Source: an uncultured bacterium
GTDB lineage: Bacteria; Cyanobacteriota; Vampirovibrionia; Gastranaerophilales; Gastranaerophilaceae
Assembly (NCBI GenBank): GCA_900553845.1
Contig: USEW01000017.1
Coordinates: 1 to 18,358 of the forward strand
DNA length: 18,358 nt
Direction: 5' to 3'
Shown here: positions 9,084 through 15,853 of the stretch, in pieces
How the letters are laid out: the number at the start of each line of letters is the position of its first letter
How positions within the stretch are numbered: the first letter of the stretch is position 1
Made by a program: the position numbers and the translations under genes
Notes under the pieces: generated by a model
The model's input: only the letters and a program-made list of their open reading frames with translations
The model's database searches: none
Told to the model about the DNA's origin: nothing

Positions 9084-9443
9084 TTAATTTTCAAAATAAC
9101 TTGCGCATGCGTTATTTGTTTCCCAAACTGAAACTTTTTTTATAATAGGTATATTAGTTTTTAATTTTTCATATATATATTTTGAAATAATTTCACTTGA
9201 AGGGCTTATATCTTTAAAATCATCCAAAGTATTTATATCCTTGTGGTCAAGTGTTTTTATAACGTCATTAACATGTTTTTTTAAAACTTTAAAATCCATT
9301 AATATATTTGATTTATCAAGAATATTCCCTTGAATAAAAACTTCAACTTTCCAATTGTGACCATGCTGGTTTTCACATTCGCCATTATAGTTTAATAAAT
9401 GATGTGCTGCAGCAAAACTCGTTTCTATTTTTAATTCCCACAT
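9084..9443 (-). CDS. queD: QueD / 6-pyruvoyl-tetrahydropterin synthase family enzyme
   Basis: This is a 6-carboxy-5,6,7,8-tetrahydropterin synthase-like enzyme of the queuosine (7-deazaguanine) pathway. It has the compact one-domain T-fold length of 119 residues. The motif C23-xxx-H27-G-H29 gives the catalytic Cys and two zinc ligands, with a third zinc ligand at His14 or His15. LDHKDIN (65-71) carries the catalytic-type Asp/His, and Glu108 in 'WETN' is the usual pterin-binding Glu. The CxxxHGH spacing is that of QueD rather than of eukaryotic PTPS. The ATG has AGGA at 9453-9456. No queC, queE or queF is in the window. It is the first gene of the queD-uppP-lysS unit. A bacterial PTPS of other function cannot be excluded. 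Confidence 0.88.
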   Translation of the reverse strand: MWELKIETSFAAAHHLLNYNGECENQHGHNWKVEVFIQGNILDKSNILMDFKVLKKHVNDVIKTLDHKDINTLDDFKDISPSSEIISKYIYEKLKTNIPIIKKVSVWETNNACASYFEN

Positions 9444-9473
9444 AAACTTAAATCCTGCAAACTATTTTCTTTT

Positions 9474-9501
9474 TTAATATTGACACAAGCATATACTTCA
9501 A
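9474..9501 (-). promoter_or_regulatory. Possible promoter of queD-uppP-lysS
   Basis: Read leftward, TTGAAG (9496-9501) and TATTAA (9474-9479) are separated by 16 bases, with the start predicted ~24 bases before the queD ATG. Both boxes deviate from consensus, so this is tentative. It lies back-to-back with the rightward promoter at 9528-9556. Confidence 0.35.
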
Positions 9502-9527
9502 TCAAGGTTAACAAATGTAAAAAAAAT

Positions 9528-9556
9528 TTTACATTTTAGCAATAATTTGATATAAT
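9528..9556 (+). promoter_or_regulatory. Strong sigma70-type promoter of a rightward micro-gene
   Basis: TTTACA (9528-9533) is followed after exactly 17 bases by a perfect TATAAT (9551-9556). It points rightward, against all neighbouring genes, and would give a ~50-nt leader ahead of the AGGAG and ATG of the 19-codon reading frame at 9616. The 363-bp gap 9444-9806 is thus occupied by this promoter, the micro-gene and a long hairpin. Confidence 0.7.
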
Positions 9557-9615
9557 AATACTTAAATAAATTATGGTTCTTTAAAGTGTGTTAATTAAGA
9601 AAAAGGAGAAAAATT

Positions 9616-9675
9616 ATGGCAATGACTCTAATTTTACTTTTTAGTTTATTTTTACCTATTGGAAACAAAAGTTAG
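9616..9675 (+). CDS. Putative 19-residue hydrophobic micropeptide
   Basis: A 19-codon frame encodes MAMTLILLFSLFLPIGNKS and ends in TAG. It is too short for ordinary gene calling. The evidence is context: an AGGAG ribosome-binding site (9604-9608) 7 bases before the ATG, a near-consensus promoter at 9528-9556, and a long hairpin downstream (9696-9750). Residues 4-15 are almost all Leu/Ile/Phe, enough for a short membrane segment, with a polar tail ending in NKS. Size and composition recall tiny membrane peptides of type I toxin-antitoxin loci such as E. coli Ibs, which is an inference from shape, not homology. It is not a leader peptide for an attenuator in any obvious way, since no rightward gene follows. 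It could also be a small membrane regulator, or spurious. Confidence 0.5.
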   Translation: MAMTLILLFSLFLPIGNKS

Positions 9676-9695
9676 TTAAATTTTACTTCAAAGTG

Positions 9696-9750
9696 TTTGA
9701 TTGTTGAGAGTATTTAAACAGAACTTTTTCTAAAACTCTCAACAATCAAA
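9696..9750. repeat. Long perfect inverted repeat (stem-loop)
   Basis: TTTGATTGTTGAGAGT (9696-9711) is perfectly complementary to 9735-9750, a 16-bp stem. With A9712 bulged, four more pairs (9713-9716 with 9731-9734) extend it around a 14-nt loop. There is no T-run on either side, so it is not a standard intrinsic terminator. It begins 20 bases after the micro-ORF stop and lies 57 bases beyond the leftward 814-residue gene, so it could stabilise or end either transcript, or belong to a separate RNA. Confidence 0.85.
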
Positions 9751-9806
9751 AGTTACAGGTGTCTAATTTAAATCTTACAAGCTACAAAAAATTTGCATTT
9801 TGTCAT

Positions 9807-12251
9807 TTATGTTTTATCTGTTTTTTGCATATTCGCTAATCTTTTCTGTGCATTCCATGCTTCATCACTTGCGCTTTCTCTATTTTCCAGCTGAGTATTT
9901 AGAGTGCTTACTTGCTCCGTTAAGAATTCCTGCATCTTATTCTTGTTTACGCCGGACTCAATAGCTTCTTGATATAATGCTAAAATTTTATTAGTTGTTT
10001 TATCTATTTCTGTTGTATTTTTACACTTATCCAGCCAATATATTTGCTCTCTAAGGTACCCAATAGCAATACAGTAGAGCTCTTCTTTACTTTCTTTTGT
10101 TTCTGCTGCTTTAGCTGTTTCATGATATAATATTGCTGTTTGTGTATATAATTCAGTTACTACTTGATATTTTTTAATGTCCACATTGTCGGGTTTTCTT
10201 CGGCTCAAAATATCTGTACTCGGAGAAATTTTTTGGGAAAATCTCTCAGCAGCACCATGAAGCAACGTCAATTTCAATTCAGGCTGCGTTTGAGCTTGAG
10301 CAAATTTTTGATATGCTTCAGAAACTTGTTTAAGTGTTTCGGTAATATTTTCATATACTTTCCCTTGTGTTTTAACACTTAGTTTCTGTGCTTTATTATA
10401 GCCTGAAAAAATAATATTAATAGTCGTTAACATATTTTTAGCGATATCAGATACTTTCTTATATGAATCTAATTTATCATCTTCTATTGTGTTATTTATA
10501 CTTAAAACAACACTCTTAATTTCCTGATTTAATATTTCAGCGAACTTTTCTTGCAACATTTCTATATCTGCATTCAATTGTTCAATAGATTCATTGTTTA
10601 CCTCTTGGCATAGGTTGTTTACTTGTTGTTCTAACTTATTTGCTTGTTTAGATAAATCTTCAAATAAACGTTCCTTGTCGGTAGACTCTAAGCTCAAATC
10701 ATTATTTTCTAAGGCATCAACCCCATTCTTTAAGCTTTTAAGTGCTTTTTTAAGATACTCTACTTTTTTACTTGGGTCTAAACCCTCAATCCCCGCTGCT
10801 TGTTTATATAACTCGATTGCCTTAGCTTTATCACCACTTTCTTCCGCATTTTTTGCCGCCTTTTCTAAGGCAATACCGGCATCAAAAAGCACTATTTGTT
10901 TATCACCCGATGCTACGCTCTTACCCTCTGCTTCTTTTTGATGGAACTCGGCCGCCTGTTTATATAACTCGCTTGCAACGTCTTTATTACCACTTTTTTC
11001 CGCATCTCTTGCCATACTGGAGAAGGACAAAGCGGCAATATAAAAACATTCTGCTTTATCTTCAGCTTTTTCTATTTTATCAATTTCATCTTCCACTTGT
11101 TTCTTAACTGCTTCAATGTCTCCACTCTTATTTGTATAAAACGCTCTGATGATAGTATATTTAATGTTCTGAACTACCTCTTCAAGAGATTTAGGCTCAC
11201 CGCTATTTCCTTCTGTTTGTGAAGGAATGACATCCTCAGGTTTATGAGTGTCAGATACTTCAGGACCATCGCCATTTTCTTCTGCATTTTCTGCCGCCTT
11301 GGATAATTCAAAACCGGCAGTATGAAGACATTGTGCTTTATCTTCAGCTTTGGCTATTTTATGAAGTTCCTTTTCCACTTCTTTCTTAAGTGCTTCAAAG
11401 TCTTTACGATTATTTTTATCAAAATCCTCTATATTATTTCTAATGTTCTGTTCTATCTCTTCAAGAGATTTAGTAACATCACCCTGTTTTTCTGTATGTG
11501 ACTGAACTTCACCCTCAGGTTCATGAACGTCAGATGCTTCAGGAGCATCGCCCTTTTCTTCTGTAGAAATTGAAGGATGAGACTCAGGGTCTTTAACCAC
11601 AGGTTTTGCATAAGCAGATTCTGACGGGTTTGCACCGCTTTCTTCAATAATACTCTTTAAAATATTATCTAAATTATCTTCTTTTATGTCTTTGCTTTTT
11701 GTAAATGTACCAACTCTATCAACAGATAATTTTCCTTTAAAGAAATTTAAAATTTGAACAATTGAAGCTTTTTTTGTTTTGTCGCATTTATTCTTCAAAC
11801 AAGTTGCAAGTGTAACAAAATCTTTTCCTTCTATTTTATCCTTTTTTATCAAATCCTGGATAGTTGTCGTGTTTCCATCTGATAGTTTAATATCTTTTAT
11901 ATTTAAATCCTCAAAACATTTCTGGATTTCCTGTGCTTCATTATTTTTACTATTGTTTTGAGGTTTATCAATCCAAGAGTTAAATTTTGTTTTTAACTTT
12001 CCAAACCAACCCTTATTATACCCGATCACTGACAAAACGCCCGCAAAAATTAAAGTGCCGCCAATAATAAAAGTTTTTTTCCATTTTTGCCAGAAGCTTT
12101 GAGGTTCATCTGATGACAAACTTGAATAAGAATCATATTTGCTCTCACCAAATTCACCCCCATAACTTGTGGTATAGCCGTTGTATTGCCCATGCTCTTG
12201 AGGTTTGTTTGTGTTTATCTTGTTTGTATATGGATTTATATTATTATTCAT
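9807..12251 (-). CDS. Unrecognised 814-residue membrane-anchored helical repeat protein
   Basis: I do not recognise this protein. A polar, Asn/Tyr/Ser-rich head (1-50) leads to a basic WQKWKK patch and a single hydrophobic segment (~60-78). The remainder is long, soluble and strongly helical, rich in Glu, Lys, Ala and Gln. A Pro/Glu/Ser/His-rich linker (~207-260) is followed by a ~93-residue duplication (233-326 and 327-420), each copy containing 'KSLEE..QNI' and 'KAEDKA'. TPR-like helices with 'ELYKQAA' follow at 424-436 and 478-486. The 525-600 stretch (LSKQANKLEQQVNNLCQEV) looks like coiled coil. The membrane anchor without a cleavable signal suggests an envelope scaffold facing one side; topology is not clear. 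The start is the first ATG; its ribosome-binding site is weak (GAAG). An 11-C run lies 55 bases upstream. It has no obvious operon partners. Confidence 0.8.
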   Translation of the reverse strand: MNNNINPYTNKINTNKPQEHGQYNGYTTSYGGEFGESKYDSYSSLSSDEPQSFWQKWKKTFIIGGTLIFAGVLSVIGYNKGWFGKLKTKFNSWIDKPQNNSKNNEAQEIQKCFEDLNIKDIKLSDGNTTTIQDLIKKDKIEGKDFVTLATCLKNKCDKTKKASIVQILNFFKGKLSVDRVGTFTKSKDIKEDNLDNILKSIIEESGANPSESAYAKPVVKDPESHPSISTEEKGDAPEASDVHEPEGEVQSHTEKQGDVTKSLEEIEQNIRNNIEDFDKNNRKDFEALKKEVEKELHKIAKAEDKAQCLHTAGFELSKAAENAEENGDGPEVSDTHKPEDVIPSQTEGNSGEPKSLEEVVQNIKYTIIRAFYTNKSGDIEAVKKQVEDEIDKIEKAEDKAECFYIAALSFSSMARDAEKSGNKDVASELYKQAAEFHQKEAEGKSVASGDKQIVLFDAGIALEKAAKNAEESGDKAKAIELYKQAAGIEGLDPSKKVEYLKKALKSLKNGVDALENNDLSLESTDKERLFEDLSKQANKLEQQVNNLCQEVNNESIEQLNADIEMLQEKFAEILNQEIKSVVLSINNTIEDDKLDSYKKVSDIAKNMLTTINIIFSGYNKAQKLSVKTQGKVYENITETLKQVSEAYQKFAQAQTQPELKLTLLHGAAERFSQKISPSTDILSRRKPDNVDIKKYQVVTELYTQTAILYHETAKAAETKESKEELYCIAIGYLREQIYWLDKCKNTTEIDKTTNKILALYQEAIESGVNKNKMQEFLTEQVSTLNTQLENRESASDEAWNAQKRLANMQKTDKT
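10992..11555 (-). repeat. Tandem ~280-bp duplication inside the 814-residue gene
   Basis: Codons 233-326 (11274-11555) and 327-420 (10992-11273) encode related ~93-residue units in register, sharing GD-PE-SD-H-PE, KSLEE-QNI and KAEDKA blocks. The resemblance is also visible in the DNA but has many differences, so it is an old duplication and not an assembly artefact. A third partial match to the unit's last helix (AG-AL-KAAKNAEESGD) lies at residues 458-474. Confidence 0.8.
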
Positions 12252-12305
12252 AAAAAATTCTTCACTATTATGTATATATAAAACACAAATATTTTTATTT
12301 TTGTC

Positions 12306-12316
12306 GGGGGGGGGGG
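12306..12316. repeat. G11 homopolymer upstream of the 814-residue gene
   Basis: Eleven consecutive G (C11 read leftward) lie 55 bases upstream of the start of the 814-residue gene, between the terminator at 12337-12366 and that start. Such a run is conspicuous in AT-rich DNA and is of the type that slips during replication. No -35/-10 pair could be placed around it with confidence. Confidence 0.9.
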
Positions 12317-12336
12317 AAATTGTTACAAAAATTTAC

Positions 12337-12366
12337 AAAAAAGACAGCTTTATGTTAAGCTGTCTT
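12337..12366 (-). terminator. Intrinsic terminator, leftward
   Basis: A perfect 10-bp stem (AAGACAGCTT at 12341-12350 with AAGCTGTCTT at 12357-12366) has a 6-nt loop. Read leftward, it runs straight into T6. It lies 222 bases beyond the oadB stop, so it ends either a long 3' leader-out of the oad operon or a separate small RNA from 12367-12553. It insulates the 814-residue gene from upstream transcription. Confidence 0.9.
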
Positions 12367-12395
12367 AATAATTTCTAGGCATTTATATAGTAGTT

Positions 12396-12553
12396 TACAC
12401 AAGCATTGTGTATAGTTCTGGATGACACATAACTTCCTGTCTGCTGAATTTAGTTACTCTATGAGTATGCTGAACTTGTAAAACTCAACTACGTTTCGTC
12501 AACAAGAAGAGTTGTCAGCATCTTGCCAAAGGGGAATGAATACACTTAACGAA
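12396..12553. repeat. Structured palindromic intergenic element / candidate RNA
   Basis: This stretch is visibly less AT-rich than the other gaps and carries several inverted repeats. They are TACACAA/TTGTGTA (12396-12402/12406-12412), TACTC/GAGTA (12455-12459/12463-12467) and ATGCTGA/TCAGCAT (12467-12473/12515-12521). Within the last pair, two mutually exclusive inner helices are possible: CTTGT/ACAAG (12475-12479/12502-12506) or AACTC/GAGTT (12482-12486/12509-12513). TGCTGAA occurs twice (12442 and 12468), so either copy could pair with TCAGCA. It is bounded by hairpin terminators on both sides. It may be a small RNA on either strand or a copy of a dispersed palindromic intergenic repeat. 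I see no convincing reading frame: the frame open from ATG 12422 stops after 19 codons and has no ribosome-binding site. Confidence 0.55.
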
Positions 12554-12588
12554 AAGACCTTTAATGTTTATATTCAAGGTTTTTATTT
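12554..12588. terminator. Hairpin terminator at the end of oadB
   Basis: A stem pairs 12554-12565 with 12572-12583, with one mismatch, one G-T pair and a 6-nt loop. Read leftward, the oadB stop is immediately followed by this hairpin and then a short T4. Read rightward, it is followed by TTTTATTTT and would be a better terminator, for a possible rightward RNA from the element just before it. Confidence 0.6.
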
Positions 12589-13757
12589 TAACCGCAAATA
12601 GAAAGCAAAACGCCTGCCGCAACTGCAGAACCGATTACCCCGGCTACATTTGGCCCCATTGCGTGCATTAGAAGATAATTTTGAGGGTTTGCTTCAAGGC
12701 CAACTTTATTGACTACACGAGATGCCATAGGAACGGCTGAAACACCGGCTGCACCAATAAGCGGATTGATGGGTTCTTTTGAAAATTTATTCATTATTTT
12801 ACCAAATATAACTCCCATTGCGGTTGCAAATGAAAATGCAAGCAAGCCTAAAATCAAAATATATAATGTTTGAACTGTTAAAAATTGTGTTGCTTGCAAT
12901 TTTGAACCGACAGATAATCCAAGTAAAATTGTGACAATATTTATAAATTCGTTTTGCAAAGTGTTTGAGATTCTATTTATTACACCACATTCTTTAGCAA
13001 GGTTACCAAAAGTTAAAGCTCCAATTAAGGGACAAGCGTCAGGTAAAAATATTATACATAAAGTTAAAACAAGAAGTGGAAAAAGAATTTTTTCACGTTT
13101 TGTTACAACCCTAAGCTGTTTCATTTCAATTTTACGTTCTTCAACTGTTGTTAAAGCTTTCATTATAGGAGGCTGAATAATAGGAACTAAAGCCATATAT
13201 GAGTATGCTGCAACAGCTATTGCTCCAAGCAAATGAGGAGCAAGTTTTGACGTTACAAATATTGAAGTTGGACCATCTGCTCCGCCTATTATCCCGATTG
13301 ATGCTGCTTCCGGGATATTAAAACCAAGTAATATTGCTAAAAATAATGTTGAAAATATTCCAAACTGAGCCGCACCACCCAATAAAGCTGTTTTAGGGTT
13401 TGCAATCAAAGGCCCAAAATCTGTCATTGCACCAACACCCATAAATATAAAAAGCGGGAAAAGACCTGATTGTATACCCATTGTATAAATAATATGTAAA
13501 AATCCGCCATCACCCGCTATATTGGCAATCGGTATATTAGCAAGCAAGCCGCCAAATGCAATAGGGACAAGAAGCAACGGCTCAAATTGTTTTTTTATTC
13601 CCAAATAAAGTAAGAAAAAACATACCACTATCATTATTGGCATTCCAAACATTTGAAGATATTTTTCCAAACCAACTACATTTGAAGCCGGTGTTGTTAT
13701 AAAATTAGCCAAACCTGTTGAATGCCAAAGACCTATTAAACTTTCTATTATATCCAT
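12588..13757 (-). CDS. oadB: Na+-translocating decarboxylase beta subunit (OadB family)
   Basis: This is the membrane subunit of a biotin-dependent decarboxylase. It releases CO2 from carboxybiotin and uses the energy to pump Na+ out of the cell. The protein is hydrophobic throughout, with many membrane segments. It contains the family signature around residues 158-178 (GGADGPTSIF...), where Asp161 corresponds to the conserved coupling Asp of OadB/GcdB/MmdB proteins. PIIQPPIMKALTT (192-204) and the C-terminal Gly/Ala-rich segments also fit. Length 389 is normal for the shorter family members. The ATG has AGGAGA (13765-13770) 7 bases upstream and lies 13 bases after oadA, so the two are cotranscribed. 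The substrate is set by OadA: oxaloacetate is likeliest, but other acyl substrates use the same beta subunit. Confidence 0.94.
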   Translation of the reverse strand: MDIIESLIGLWHSTGLANFITTPASNVVGLEKYLQMFGMPIMIVVCFFLLYLGIKKQFEPLLLVPIAFGGLLANIPIANIAGDGGFLHIIYTMGIQSGLFPLFIFMGVGAMTDFGPLIANPKTALLGGAAQFGIFSTLFLAILLGFNIPEAASIGIIGGADGPTSIFVTSKLAPHLLGAIAVAAYSYMALVPIIQPPIMKALTTVEERKIEMKQLRVVTKREKILFPLLVLTLCIIFLPDACPLIGALTFGNLAKECGVINRISNTLQNEFINIVTILLGLSVGSKLQATQFLTVQTLYILILGLLAFSFATAMGVIFGKIMNKFSKEPINPLIGAAGVSAVPMASRVVNKVGLEANPQNYLLMHAMGPNVAGVIGSAVAAGVLLSICG

Positions 13758-13770
13758 TAATTAATCTCCT

Positions 13771-15567
13771 TTATTCAATTTCAACTAACACTTGACCTGT
13801 TTGTATTTGGTCGCCTGTTTCCACTAAAATGGATTTTATGGTGCCAGAATATGGAGATTTTATTTCAGTTTCCATTTTCATTGCTTCAACAACCAACAAA
13901 ACGTCATTTTCCTTAATAGTATCACCAACACTAGCTTCAAGGCGCAAAACATTACCAGGTAATGCAGCTTTAACTTCCTTAACTTCACCGTTGTTATTCG
14001 ATGAAGACGATTGTTGGGTGGTGCCTTCTTTTATATTAATATTATATGTTTTTCCGTTAACAGTTGCTTTTCCATCTGAATCAAACTTAACGTTAAAGTT
14101 TTTACCATTTACATTGACACAATAAGCATCTGATTTTTTTATTAAAGATGGTTCTTTATTTTCACAATTTTTACGAACACCAATATGTGCTTTACCTTCA
14201 AGGAATAATATTCCTTTATCTTCACAAGCTGCTGAGATAAATATATTTTCATCGTTAACTTCAATATTATTATCAACTAAACGTTTTTTTGACGCTTCAA
14301 CACCAATGTTGGGGTTTTCATCATTAATTTGAAGTGGTGTTTTTTCAGTTGGTTCAAGATGCAATTGTTCACTTGCAATCTTGATTATTTCACTATCAGG
14401 CTCACATGGTGTTTTGCCAAAATATCCAAGAACCATTTTGCCATAACCTTCAGCTATTTTATTCCAAGGTCCAAACATAACGTTATTAAACGCCTGTTGG
14501 AAATAGAATTGAGAAACAGGTGTAACACTTGTACCATAACCGCCTTTTTCAACGACTTCTCTCATAGCAGTAACGACATCATTATACTTATCCAACACAC
14601 CATTATCTCTCATCATTTGAGTGTTAGCCGTTAATGCTCCGCCAGGCAGCGGTGAAAAGACTATCATCGGATTAACAGTTGTTGCTTCAGGAGGCATAAA
14701 GTAGTCTTTTAATACTTCTTTTAATACATTTTCTGCCTCAATTAACTTATCAATATCATAACCTAAATCATAATCAGTTCCTTTTAAAGCATGCCACATT
14801 GTGATATGGTCAGGCTGGCAAGTTCCTCCTGATAATGGTGCCATAGCAAGGTCAAGTCCGTCAGCACCCGCATCAAGCGCTGCTTTATATGCAATAACCG
14901 AGACACCTGCTGTTTCATGTGAATGAAAACGAATAGGAATATCATTACCAAGCAAAGCTCTTGCTTGTTTTATTGTTTCATATACTTTATTTGGTGATGA
15001 AGTTCCGGATGCATCTTTGAATGCTAATCTATCAAAAGGAAGTCCTGAATCCAATATTTGCCTTAATCTATCTGTATAAAATTCAGGGCTATGAGCACCC
15101 ACACAACCAGGCGGCAACTCCATCATTGTTATTGTCACTTCATGATTCATACCGTTATTTTTTATTGCATTTGCACTATATATTAAGTTATTCACATCAT
15201 TTAAAGCATCAAAATTACGTATTGTGTTAACCCCATGCATTTTAAATAATTTCATATTTAAATCAATAATATCGCTGCTTTGTGACTTTAAACATATTAA
15301 ATTTACACCACGTGAAAGCGTTTGAAGTTCAACATCATTTCCAACAGCTTGACGAACCATATCCATATTATCAAACGGGTTTTCATTTGCATAATAAACA
15401 AGTGATTGAAATAATGCACCACCTCCTGATTCAAAATGTCGAATCCCTGCGTTTACCGCTGCTTCAATTGCCGGTATATAATCTTTTGTAAAAATACGAG
15501 CTCCTATACAAGATTGAAACCCGTCACGAAATGAGGTATCCATAACTTTAATTAATTTTTTACCCAT
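13771..15567 (-). CDS. oadA: Biotin carboxyltransferase subunit, OadA/PycB type
   Basis: This subunit moves carboxyl groups between a 2-oxo acid, probably oxaloacetate/pyruvate, and its own biotin. The carboxyltransferase TIM barrel (~1-290) shows DTSFRDGFQS (10-19; metal Asp10), FKDASG (183-188; Lys184) and HSHETAG (215-221; metal His215 and His217). A conserved post-barrel region, then a Ser/Asn-rich linker (~517-526), leads to a biotinyl domain with EAMKM (561-565; biotinylated Lys564). The barrel motifs (DTSFRDGFQS, SGGG, LPPGC) are closer to the PycB/OadA type I know from Campylobacterota than to Klebsiella OadA, which is an observation from memory. The presence of oadG and oadB argues for a sodium-pumping decarboxylase over a two-subunit pyruvate carboxylase, for which no PycA is seen here. 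The ribosome-binding site AAAGG is at 15576-15580. Confidence 0.93.
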   Translation of the reverse strand: MGKKLIKVMDTSFRDGFQSCIGARIFTKDYIPAIEAAVNAGIRHFESGGGALFQSLVYYANENPFDNMDMVRQAVGNDVELQTLSRGVNLICLKSQSSDIIDLNMKLFKMHGVNTIRNFDALNDVNNLIYSANAIKNNGMNHEVTITMMELPPGCVGAHSPEFYTDRLRQILDSGLPFDRLAFKDASGTSSPNKVYETIKQARALLGNDIPIRFHSHETAGVSVIAYKAALDAGADGLDLAMAPLSGGTCQPDHITMWHALKGTDYDLGYDIDKLIEAENVLKEVLKDYFMPPEATTVNPMIVFSPLPGGALTANTQMMRDNGVLDKYNDVVTAMREVVEKGGYGTSVTPVSQFYFQQAFNNVMFGPWNKIAEGYGKMVLGYFGKTPCEPDSEIIKIASEQLHLEPTEKTPLQINDENPNIGVEASKKRLVDNNIEVNDENIFISAACEDKGILFLEGKAHIGVRKNCENKEPSLIKKSDAYCVNVNGKNFNVKFDSDGKATVNGKTYNINIKEGTTQQSSSSNNNGEVKEVKAALPGNVLRLEASVGDTIKENDVLLVVEAMKMETEIKSPYSGTIKSILVETGDQIQTGQVLVEIE

Positions 15568-15607
15568 AATTTGCGCCTTTCTATAAATATATAAAAAACT
15601 AAATATT

Positions 15608-15853
15608 CTATTTTGCTAAGTTATTAGCACAAGCAGCTATTGCAATAGCAACCAATGTTTCATCATCGCTATCGTTATTATTGCGGATTTTTTTTGTTTT
15701 TGGCTCTTCAATTGGTTCCGGCATAAATTTATTAAACCACAGCATAAATTTGTATAATCCATTCATTGAAAAAACCAGTATTAATAAAAATGAAAATACA
15801 ACACCCATGCCTATTACCATAATAATTAATCCGTCCATTAAAGCGTTTGACAT
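15608..15853 (-). CDS. oadG: Decarboxylase gamma subunit (OadG family)
   Basis: This small membrane subunit holds the OadA and OadB subunits of the Na+-pumping decarboxylase together. It has the expected design at 81 residues: a single membrane helix at ~8-30 (LIIMVIGMGVVFSFLLILVF), a short charged linker (residues ~45-66) and an Ala-rich C-terminal helix (VAIAIAACA) of the kind found in OadG proteins. Sequence conservation in this family is low, so the call rests on this design plus its place immediately before oadA and oadB. The ATG has AGGAG (15861-15865) with 7-base spacing and overlaps the end of birA by 16 bases, suggesting coupled translation. Confidence 0.87.
   Translation of the reverse strand: MSNALMDGLIIMVIGMGVVFSFLLILVFSMNGLYKFMLWFNKFMPEPIEEPKTKKIRNNNDSDDETLVAIAIAACANNLAK

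Noticed and set aside
9573..9584. Tiny ATG frame (MVL) in the leader of the 19-residue peptide
   Set aside because: It has no ribosome-binding site and only three codons. The well-spaced AGGAG points to the ATG at 9616.
9690..9760. The long inverted repeat as ends of an insertion sequence or a CRISPR repeat
   Set aside because: Only 23 bases separate the arms, no transposase is present, and no repeat-spacer periodicity is visible.
10594..11107. Rightward open frames over the 814-residue gene
   Set aside because: They are antisense shadows with improbable composition and lack translation signals. The leftward frame has a continuous coherent repeat structure.
10992..11555. The tandem duplication as an assembly error
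   Set aside because: The two copies differ at many positions at both DNA and protein level and carry a one-residue length difference, so it is a genuine old duplication.
12422..12481. 19-codon rightward frame (starting MTHNF) in the structured element, with a further open stretch after its stop
   Set aside because: It has no ribosome-binding site and no promoter at a proper distance. Hairpins and palindromes explain the sequence better than coding. A decayed gene cannot be fully excluded.
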